The position numbers and the translations under genes were made by a program. This document shows positions 24,006 through 33,400 of a stretch of 37,808 bases of DNA, piece by piece. The notes beneath the pieces are model-generated. The model worked only from the letters and a program-made list of their open reading frames with translations, made no database searches and was not told the origin of the DNA. Source of the stretch: Bacteroidales bacterium UBA5235 (GTDB lineage: Bacteria; Bacteroidota; Bacteroidia; Bacteroidales; VadinHA17); contig DHUL01000061.1 in NCBI GenBank assembly GCA_002409145.1, forward strand, positions 1 through 37,808, in the 5' to 3' direction. The first letter of the stretch is position 1, and each line of letters begins with the position of its first letter.

Positions 24006-25079
24006 ATGAAGATACTGATTGATATCGGACATCCGGGCCACGTTCATCTCTTCAGAAATTTCGCTCATGTTTTTGCAGAACGGGGACATCATGTGCTTTT
24101 TACTGTAAGGGAAAAGGAATATGAAACCAGCCTGGTTGAAGTGGAAGGGCTTGAATACAGGATTATCGGCAAACACCATGCATCAGCATCCGGGAAGATT
24201 GGAGGGCTTTTCCTCTTTAACCTGAAAATACTTCTTCTCAGCCTGAAATTCAAACCTGACATTTATCTGAGCCATGGGTCAATCTACACACTACTATCCT
24301 CATTTATTCTCCGAAAGCCAAATATTGCCCTGGAAGATTCCGGAAATCCAGAACAGGTAAGACTATATCTCCCTTTTACCAGGGCAGTTTTAACTTCAAC
24401 CAGTTTCCCATTCAGATATGGACGCAAGCAGATCTTTTACGAAGGTTATCATGAGCTGGCTTATCTCCACCCGGAATATTTTAAGCCCGACAAGGGTGTT
24501 TTGAAAGAGCTGGGATTGTCAGAAGGCGAGAGATTTTTTATAGTCAGGCTGGTGGCCTGGAATGCCAGTCATGACAGGAACAACAGTGGGCTTAAAATCG
24601 ATCAGAAGGAAGAAATAGTGCGTTGTCTCTCCGCTGATGGACGAGTATTTATCAGTTCCGAAGGAAGCCTGCCCCCGGGCCTGGAACAGTTCAGATTTCC
24701 ACTCAAACCTGAGAGGATGCATCATGCCCTGGCATTTGCAACTCTCTTTGTCGGTGAAGGGGCAACTATGGCATCCGAGAGCGCAGTTCTCGGGACCCCG
24801 GCTGTCTATATCAATAGTATCAGACGGGGATACCTTGAGGAACAGGAACGAGATTACAAACTGGTTACATGCTTCAGAGACTTTGAGGGGGTGATGGAAA
24901 GGATCAGGGAGCTTTTGGAGAACCCCGGACTGAGGTATGAAACAAAAAGAAACAGAGATCGTTTAATCAAAGAAAAATGTGATCTCACAGGCTTCCTTGC
25001 CAGGTTTATAGAAGGCTGGCCCGATAGTTTCAGCCAAGCACAGGCAGCCTCGAAGGTGTACAGAATTAGTCAGGATTAA
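24006..25079 (+). CDS. DUF354 family GT-B-like protein
   Basis: 357-aa member of the DUF354 family. IDIGHPGHVHLFRNFAHVFAERGHHVLFTVREKE at the N-terminus, KPDIYLSHGS, and the late GEGATMASESAVLGTPAVYINSIRRGYLEEQE are the recognised blocks. The fold is thought to be GT-B, like UDP-GlcNAc 2-epimerase and MurG, with the late block resembling a nucleotide-sugar phosphate site. The reaction is not established. It is the last glycan enzyme before the T9SS cargo gene, from which it is separated by 13 nt. It could be a sugar transferase or an epimerase-like enzyme acting on an early linker sugar. Confidence 0.78.
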   Translation: MKILIDIGHPGHVHLFRNFAHVFAERGHHVLFTVREKEYETSLVEVEGLEYRIIGKHHASASGKIGGLFLFNLKILLLSLKFKPDIYLSHGSIYTLLSSFILRKPNIALEDSGNPEQVRLYLPFTRAVLTSTSFPFRYGRKQIFYEGYHELAYLHPEYFKPDKGVLKELGLSEGERFFIVRLVAWNASHDRNNSGLKIDQKEEIVRCLSADGRVFISSEGSLPPGLEQFRFPLKPERMHHALAFATLFVGEGATMASESAVLGTPAVYINSIRRGYLEEQERDYKLVTCFRDFEGVMERIRELLENPGLRYETKRNRDRLIKEKCDLTGFLARFIEGWPDSFSQAQAASKVYRISQD

Positions 25080-25092
25080 CTATAAATCATCT

Positions 25093-26307
25093 ATGAGAGT
25101 ATTTAAAAAAGTGAATGGAAATAGCAGATGGGTTGTCCTGTTAATAATCAGTATGCTTATATTATCTCCTGATCAGCTCTCCGGCCAGCAACCATTTCAC
25201 CTGGTTCCTGATTCAATCCTTACATATATCTACATCAGAGAAGATAATTCAATGCAGTTTTCAGGCGCCACATACAACTACTACTCTGACAGAATCATTG
25301 ACAGTACAGTGACCACCGGCATTGACAGGAAGGTGGCAAACAAGACAATCTATTCCTGGTCAGAAGGTGTAGTTGATGAATTGAACACATATAAGGTTGT
25401 TGACGGATCCATAATTCCCGACATTCATAAAGTGTTCACATATGATCCCTGGAACCTTGTTCAGGAGGAGTTTGTAGAGAGATGGTACTCAGATCGCTGG
25501 ATGAACTTAAACCTGTTTAAATATACCTATGATGAAAACAGCCGTCTTAAGGTTTATAACCGTGAAATCTGGCGGAATAGCACCTGGTCAGATTACTCTG
25601 CTGACAGCCTGTTCTATGACACTAAAGGCCTTCTGACAGAACGAAGCGCCAGACTGAAGGAAACAGGTCAGTATATAACCAGAATTTTATATCAGTACCA
25701 TCCTTCCGGTCATAAGAAATTGCAGGTCAGGCAGGACTACATTAATAATCAATGGACTAACATAACTCAGACAACTTTTTTCTATAATGATTGTGGTACG
25801 CAAAATGTCTCAGTTACTGATAAATGGATTGACGGAACCTGGCAACCTTACTCCAGATCAGAGATTTATTACCATATAGAACCGGATCCCGGTGTAAGAA
25901 GGGTCACCGTATGTCACAAAGGGACCACCCTGTCTGTGAGACTTAAAGAACTGGCTGCTCACCTGTCTCATGGTGATTGTATCGGTGGGTGCGTTGATTT
26001 AAATGCCGGGGTCAGACCAAGGCCTTCCGGAAGCTCAGGGGACATACCTGACAACCAGATAGCCAGGAAGCAGCCCTTTGTTGTGTTTCCAAACCCCGCA
26101 ACTGAATATCTTACCCTGAGAGTGACTGACTCAGCATGCCCTCCGGCCGGGATTGAGCTGATGGATTATGCGGGGAGAATCATCCGTTCTATTAGGCCGG
26201 GTGATCAGACTGAAATAACAATCAACCTGACCGGTCTGCAAAGCGGTAATTATATCTTGCGGGTTACAGCGGATAGTCTGTACAGCACTGTTATCTCCAA
26301 ACAATAG
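25093..26307 (+). CDS. Secreted protein with T9SS type A C-terminal sorting domain
   Basis: 404-aa secreted protein. The signal peptide has a basic start (MRVFKKVNGNSR), a hydrophobic core and a cleavage site near residue 31 (LSG before QQ). The middle part has tyrosine/tryptophan-rich repeats (FKYTYDENSRLKVYN, ILYQYHPSGHKKLQV, TFFYNDCGTQNVSV, each near an NxxW pattern). A motif VTVCHKGTTLSV...HLSHGDCIGGC (271-300), known to recur in Bacteroidota secreted proteins, precedes a Pro/Gly linker. Residues 326-404 are a clear T9SS type A sorting domain (FPNPATEYL, GIELMDYAGRIIRSI, NLTGLQSGNYILRV, ending ISKQ). The domain is removed on export and cargo is commonly attached to A-LPS. It lies inside the operon, between a DUF354 and a deacetylase gene. 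The function of the mature part is unknown. Confidence 0.85.
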   Translation: MRVFKKVNGNSRWVVLLIISMLILSPDQLSGQQPFHLVPDSILTYIYIREDNSMQFSGATYNYYSDRIIDSTVTTGIDRKVANKTIYSWSEGVVDELNTYKVVDGSIIPDIHKVFTYDPWNLVQEEFVERWYSDRWMNLNLFKYTYDENSRLKVYNREIWRNSTWSDYSADSLFYDTKGLLTERSARLKETGQYITRILYQYHPSGHKKLQVRQDYINNQWTNITQTTFFYNDCGTQNVSVTDKWIDGTWQPYSRSEIYYHIEPDPGVRRVTVCHKGTTLSVRLKELAAHLSHGDCIGGCVDLNAGVRPRPSGSSGDIPDNQIARKQPFVVFPNPATEYLTLRVTDSACPPAGIELMDYAGRIIRSIRPGDQTEITINLTGLQSGNYILRVTADSLYSTVISKQ

Positions 26308-26332
26308 ATTGTTTTCTGACTTCCCCCGGCTG

Positions 26333-27256
26333 ATGGATTTCACCCTGACCACGTTAAGGGCTTTCCTGACGACGTTGCAAAATTCAGGCTACTCTTTTCT
26401 GAGAGTGGATGAATTTGCTTCCGGGATGACAGTTCCGGAGCGAAAGGTTGTGATTCTGCGACATGATGTTGACAGGAATCCGGCTATGTCACTGGATGTT
26501 GCATATCTCGAACAAAAGTTAGGAATCAGGGGGACTTACTACTTCAGAACTATTCCGGAAACACTGGATGAAAGCATTATCAGGCAGGTTCATGCCATGG
26601 GACATGAGACGGGGTATCATTACGAAGACCTGAGCCTTGTAACACGATCGGCGGGATATAGCAGACAGAGGTTCAGAAATACTGGTTCTGATGAAACTAA
26701 AGAGGCCGAAATGGTAGCTGCAGCCTTCGGGAGCTTCTGCCATAACTTAAAAAGAATAAGGGAAATCGTCCCCGTTAATACTGTTTGCATGCATGGTAGC
26801 CCGGCCAGTCGGTATGACAGCCGGTTGCTCTGGAAGTATTTTGATTACCAGGAATTAGGTATCATTGCTGAGCCCTATTTTGATATATCCCTTGACTCAA
26901 TGCTATATCTGACTGACACCGGGAGAAGATGGGACGGCTCTTCAGTGTCTGTACGTGACAGGATGTATACGCGTGACGAGGAGTATTACTGGAAATGGGT
27001 GAGAAAACCGGCTACTGGAAGTGCCATGGCAATTTCAGACATAGGTAAGACTCTCAGTGATCTGAATTCCTTCAGGTCAACATATGACATTATTCGCGCT
27101 GCACAGGCCGGAAAGCTCCCGGATCATCTGTTAATCACACTTCATCCTCAAAGATGGAGTAATCATTGGTATGAATGGTTCGCGGAGTTGGTGATGCAGA
27201 GAGTAAAGAACCATGTTAAGCTTTTTATTAACAGATCAGGCTTGTGGAGGCAATAA
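26333..27256 (+). CDS. Polysaccharide-deacetylase-like (CE4-like) protein
   Basis: 307-aa protein of the polysaccharide deacetylase superfamily. RHDVD (43-47) corresponds to the catalytic/metal motif 1, HETGYH (91-96) to the H-x-x-x-x-H metal site of motif 2, and MHGSP (153-157) to motif 3; the late ITLHPQRW holds the distal histidine. No signal peptide or membrane helix is evident, so it likely acts in the cytoplasm on a nucleotide- or lipid-linked sugar, removing an N-acetyl group to free an amine. That would fit upstream aminoacyl or acyl transfer. VimE of the Porphyromonas Vim pathway is also a predicted deacetylase. I use ATG 26333; an in-frame TTG at 26309 adds eight residues. It is the last gene of the locus. 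Confidence 0.78.
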   Translation: MDFTLTTLRAFLTTLQNSGYSFLRVDEFASGMTVPERKVVILRHDVDRNPAMSLDVAYLEQKLGIRGTYYFRTIPETLDESIIRQVHAMGHETGYHYEDLSLVTRSAGYSRQRFRNTGSDETKEAEMVAAAFGSFCHNLKRIREIVPVNTVCMHGSPASRYDSRLLWKYFDYQELGIIAEPYFDISLDSMLYLTDTGRRWDGSSVSVRDRMYTRDEEYYWKWVRKPATGSAMAISDIGKTLSDLNSFRSTYDIIRAAQAGKLPDHLLITLHPQRWSNHWYEWFAELVMQRVKNHVKLFINRSGLWRQ

Positions 27257-27369
27257 GTAGTCAGTTTCTATAAAATATTCCGCAGCCAGGCTAAAATCAG
27301 TAACCAGCCCGGATTCGGAATAACTGAATGAAAATATTGATAACTATTTGTTAGTGGAATGATTGCCTG

Positions 27370-27400
27370 AGGTTGCATATTCGATGCAACCTTTTTTTTT
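27370..27400 (+). terminator. Rho-independent terminator
   Basis: A perfect 9-bp stem, AGGTTGCAT (27370-27378) with ATGCAACCT (27384-27392), closes a 5-nt loop and runs into a T-tract to 27400. It lies 114 nt after the deacetylase stop and before the giant ORF, marking the end of the glycan operon. The 209-bp gap around it (27257-27465) has no other gene, and I see no TAnnTTTG element in it. Confidence 0.88.
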
Positions 27401-27465
27401 GCGTTATGGTCATATATTATAAGTGCTTAAGCTACGTTGTAATATATCAGTCAAATCATAATATC

Positions 27466-30400
27466 ATGGAGCCTGAAATAATTTACATCAGAAAGATGAA
27501 CAGAGCCATGCAAATTCTGTTCAGGATAATGTTTCTGACAGGTTTATTTTTAAGCCTGTTCACTCATCGTGTTGATGCACAATGTACTGTATCAGGCGTT
27601 TCAGGTTCCGGATTTCTGTTTGCAAATACATGTGCTCCTGCTACCACAGTTATCTATTATGAATTTACTTTTTCTTCCATGCCGCCTCTGCCCACCTACA
27701 GGGTACAATACATATGGGGAGACGGAGCGGTTACTAATACCTATCCGGCTGTTCAATCACGTGTTGTAGCCGGAATAACTGTTTATTACATAAGAACTGA
27801 ATTGTCTCATACATTTCCTGTCGATGGCCTTTGTGAATATGAAGTGTTGATGCAAACAGTTGACAACGGATCCGCCTGTCTTGACTCAAGACAGGTACAG
27901 CTTATCGGCAACTGGCACCAGGATGATATTGCCCTCGCAAATGGACGGATAGATATTTCACCGGCAGAGGAATATGTCTGCGAGGGTTTGCCCCTTACAA
28001 ATTTCCGGTTTGAAGACGACACACATTTTTCATGTAATATCCAGGATAATCCGACAGCACAAAAACCTAATCATACTCCAAGGTATGAGCAATTTATTTA
28101 CGGCACTGACCCGCTTGACGGTCAGGGTATCCCGAACCTTTTCATCAGGGTGGGTACGGCACAGACTGTAGTCTATCTTACTGATAACAACGGGGACCCG
28201 ATCACCGGGCCATGGAATGTTGATCCTGCCTCCGGAGCAATTGTTACACCTTACAATACCCAGAGCGGCTATTTTGAGGGACCGGTGACGGAGATTCCGG
28301 TCGACCCTGTAACTGGTGAATATTCACTGAATGATACATATCCTATATCGTTTAACGGTGTCGGTACGGTTGCCGGGGATCAGTTTGAGGTCACAGTCCG
28401 TAACTGGAACGTCTGTAATCCATGGAACGGAAGCCAGACGAATCCCAATGCGGGAGACGCAAATACAGATGACGCCATAATCCTGATAGTTGACGGCCCG
28501 TTTTCCAATGCAGGCCCGGATGCTGTGGTATGCGAGGGTGATCCCTTCAATACCGACGGTGTTCTTGTTGACGGTATATCCGCCTTATGGACCTCAACAG
28601 GTAACGGAAACTTCACCAATGCAACCAGTCCGGGCAATGCCATTTACACTGCCGGTCCCGGTGACCTCGCAAGAGGCTGGGTTGACCTGGTTCTGCATGC
28701 CTATGGCACAGGACTTTGTCCCGAATATACTGACACAATGCGGCTGACCTTCGATCCGTTGCCGGCTCTGCCTGTAATTTCTGTGTCGGCCGGAGTGAAT
28801 AACTTCTGTGATAATAACTCTACCTCAATAACCCTGGCGTCAACTCCCTCGCCCAATGGCAGTTACCTGTGGCGCCGGAACGGTTCCAGCACAGGCATAA
28901 CCACTCAGACGATTACCCTGAATGATTATACCCAGTCAGGTGACTATACTGTGACAGTCTACGGGACGACTGCACTTGCATGTCCAGAGACCTCTTTACC
29001 TTATACTGTCACTATCGGCCAGCCGGCCACGGTGAATGCAGGTCCTGATCAGACCATCTGTTCAAACACGCCGGCTTCGTTGACCGGTGCTATCGGGGGT
29101 TCTGCCGGGTCTGCCACCTGGACCACCTCAGGTTCAGGTAGTTTTGGGAATGCCTCAAACCTGTCTACCACCTATACCCCGAGTGCTGCTGACATTACTG
29201 CAGGCAGTGTGACCCTTACTCTTACCACGAATGAACCTGCGGGCCCCTGCAACGCTGTCAATGATGCCCTTGTGCTGACGATAGTAAGAGCACCCCGGGT
29301 CAATGCAGGCGCAGATGATGCCACCTGCCAGGGCACACCATATACGGTCAGCGATGCATCGGCATCAAATTATGTTACACTGACCTGGACGGACAACGGC
29401 TCAGGGTCAATCACCTCAGGCCAGGGAACTCTTACCCCCACCTATACGCCCGGCGCTACCGAGGCAAATGCGACGGTCACCCTCACCCTCACCGCTACCG
29501 GAACTTCACCCTGTGCATCCACGACTGATTCCAGGATCCTTTATGTTGACAGAGACCCCGTTGCCAGTGTGGGGCCGGTTCAGGAAATATGTAATAGTAC
29601 ATCGGCCAACCTCTCTGCCACGGCAGCTGCATCAGGCACCTCCGGTGAATGGACTTTCATCAATAACCTGGTATGGCAGGAGACTTTTTCCGAAAGTCCG
29701 CAGTATGCAACTTCCGGTCCTGATTGGACAACTTCGGGTATCACACCTGATGCCGACACCTATTTAAGGGTGGAATCCGGAAGATTGGTAGGAAGGAATC
29801 TTGGCAACGAAACAGTGTGGCGTTCCGACCCCATACCAATTGCCTCTGTATCACCAGTTAAGGTGAGCGTGTATCTTCAGGAACCCAGTGCACTTGAAAA
29901 CAATGACTACATAAGAGTTTACTATAGCATTAACGGTGGGCCCGAAACCTATTTTACAACTAATGGCAGCAATAGCGGAAATTTTGGAACCAGGACTGCC
30001 TCTGTACCCAGCCTCTCCGGAAATAATCTCAGGATTATAATCAGATGCAGAAATAACGCACCCGATGAGTATTACTATATAGACAACATTGTAGTAAGGC
30101 AGGTAGTCTCCGATCCTGAACCGACAATCACCACAGTATCCAACCCAACTTCTGCTGTTACCGGCTTATGGCAGGGAGACAACAGGTTCAGGTGGTCAGT
30201 GTTCTCAAATCACAACGGATGTGACTCGGCATCAGCCATATATACTATAAGAAGAGATATCTCACCGGCAGCTGCAAACGCCGGACTGGCACAGACATTC
30301 TGCGAGGCCGGCAGTACAGTACTGGCCGCCAATGCTCCCACCAATGGTGGCACAGGAGAATGGACCCTGGCAGGCGGATCAGGAACTATAGCTGAACCCG

Positions 30401-33400
30401 GCAATCCGTTGTCTGCTGTCTCCGGACTTGGCTACGGAGTGAACACTTTCAGATGGACCATAACCAGTGCTCTCGGAATCTGTCCTTCCTCCAACAGTAC
30501 TGTCTCAATAACCCGGAACAGGAATCCGCTGGATCTGAGCGATAACGTCAGCATTATCAGTAATCCTGTCTGTTACAATACGCCCGGGCAACTAAGAATA
30601 ACCGGTACCGAGGCAGATGTGAAATATTATCTCAGAACAGGAGGGGTTGACGGATCATTCGTTCAGGGTAATGGAGGCACAATAACGCTTACCACCCCTG
30701 ATCTGACCTCTGCAACAACATACCAGATCCATGCAATCAAAGATGTGACGGGCTGTGATATAATCTTTGGCTCTTATACAATAAATATCAACCCGGAGTT
30801 CACCCTCGCCCAGCTCTTTGCAAGCCATAACATCTGTGCCGGCTACACAACCACAATTTCTGTTGTACTGACAGGTGGAACGGGCCCATATACAATTACT
30901 TGGAATGACGGATCAGATCATACAATCAATAATTATGTCAGTGGAACTGATATTACGGTTGGGCCGTATCCGACAGGAAGTACATCCATTACTCTGACCT
31001 CTGTCACTGACAATAATATTTGTGTACCGGCAAGTCTCGGGACGCCGATCTCCATCACGGTGGGTTCCACCCCGATTTCAGCAACGCTTACCGGGTCGGA
31101 CGATGCATGTGTTGGTGCAACAAGCTCTCTTACGTTTACGGTTAATGACGGGGTTCCTCCATATGATATTATTATTAACAGTGTAACATACCTTGACCGT
31201 GCTTCAGGTAGCAGTATAAGTCTTGGAGCACTCCCGGTCGGGAACTATACTTACACTCTTACATCTGTCATCGATGCATGCGGTAATCCGGTTCCGGCTT
31301 CTGGGCTTCCCGCACCCTATTCATTTAGCATTAACGATATTCCTTCAGCTTCCGGAACAGTAAATAACGCTCCCGTAATATGCAGTAACGGAACTACAGA
31401 TATTTCTCTTAATTCTACTGTTTCTTCTTCTACCTATGCATGGACTGTTGCATTCTCTCCTGCCACAACATGGACAACCGGCAAGGCACCTGAAGGCGGC
31501 ACAGGTGGAATGGGAACTGTTATCTCCCAAAACCTTGAACATAATAGTTACGTACCTGTAACTGTTACCTATACCATTACTCCTACTGGTCCAGCCCCGA
31601 CATATTGTATTGGTCTGCCCGTTACGAGGCAGGTAATTGTCAATCCGGTTACCAGAATAGCCAACAAGACTTCTGCAATTTGCAGTGGTGGAACATTCTC
31701 AGTAACTCCCGTCAACGGGGGAAGTGAGGTTGTTCCTGCGGGTACTACCTATACATGGAGTGCACCCGCCATATCACCGGCAGGATCGATAACCGGGGGC
31801 AGCGCTCAGCCGACCGGCCAGACGAGCATCAGCCAGGCACTGACCAATATCACGAACGCTTCTGCCACGGCTACCTATACTGTGACGCCTTTGTCAGGCA
31901 CCTGCACCGGTCCGACATTTACGGTTACAGTTACGGTCAACCCGGTTCCTTCAATAGGAAATAAAACTGCAACGACCTGCAGTGGTGCGGCATTCTCAGT
32001 CACTCCCGCCAACGGGGGAAGCGAGGTTGTTCCTGCAGGTACGACCTATACATGGAGTACACCTGCCATATCTCCGGCAGGCTCAATTACCGGCGGCAGT
32101 GCACAATCTGCCGGCCAGACGGGCATCAGCCAGACACTGACCAATACCACGAATGCACCTGCCACGGCTACTTATACTGTTACCCCACGGTCAGGTTCAT
32201 GTACAGGTCTGTCCTTCACGGTGATAGTCACGGTTAACCCGGTTCCTTCCATTGGGAATAAAACAGCTGTCATCTGCAGCGGTGCGACATTCACGGTCAC
32301 TCCTGCAAACGGAGGCACAGAGATTGTCCCGGCGGGCACTACCTATACCTGGAGTGCCCCGGTTATCGCACCGGCAGGATCTATCACCGGAGGCAGCGCC
32401 CGGTCAACAGGTCAGACAAGCATCAGTCAGACATTAACCAACACCACGAACGCTTCTGCCACGGCCACCTATACTGTGACACCACAATCTGGCACCTGTA
32501 CCGGTCCTACCTTTACGGTTACCGTTACGGTTAATCCCGTTCCTTCGATAGGGAATAAAACTGCAGTGATCTGCAGTGGTACGGCATTCTCAGTCACTCC
32601 GGCAAACGGCGGCTCAGAGATTGTGCCTTCGGGCACGACTTATACATGGAGCGCACCGGTCATCTTCCCGGCAGGCTCCATTACCGGCGGCAGCGCACAG
32701 TCGACCGGCCAGACGAGCATCAGTCAGACACTGAACAACACCACGAATGCTTCAGCCACGGCTACCTATACTGTCACGCCACAGTCAGGTTTATGTACAG
32801 GTATGACCTTCACAGTGACGGTTACAGTTAATCCCGTTCCATCCATAGGAAATAAAACGGCTGTCATCTGCAGTGGTGCGACATTCACGGTCACTCCTGC
32901 AAACGGAGTCACAGAGATTGTGCCTTCAGGCACGACTTACACATGGAGTACCCCGGTTATCGCACCGTCAGGATCCATCACCGGAGGCAGCGCCCAGGCA
33001 ACAGGTCAGACAAGCATCAGTCAGACTTTGACCAACACCACCAGTGCCCCTGCCACAGCCACCTATACAGTCACACCACGGTCAGGCACCTGCAACGGTT
33101 CTTCCTTTACGGTGACGGTTACTGTCAATCCCACCCCGGTTCTTAATAGTGGCCTCACCCCGGCGGATGTATGCAGCAACACCACATTTACCTATACTCC
33201 GACTTCACTGACGACGGGTACAACATTCAGTTGGACGAGGCTGGGAGCTGCAGGCATTACTACCACAGAGCCGGCAACCGGGACAGACGGAATCAGCCAG
33301 GTTCTTCGCAACTTTACCTCAGAAACCATTCCGGTTACTTATGAATACCTGCTGACAGCAAACGGTTGCACTAACACCCGGCAGGTGGTTGTTAATATCA

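Noticed and set aside
25093..26307. RHS/YD-repeat toxin
   Set aside because: The tyrosine-rich repeats are few and loose, the protein is only 404 aa, and it ends in a T9SS sorting domain with no toxin domain.
31755..33146. Recurring 60-70-aa plus-strand frames with similar proteins
   Set aside because: They recur because the 297-bp coding repeats recur; they are alternate-frame shadows of the giant protein.
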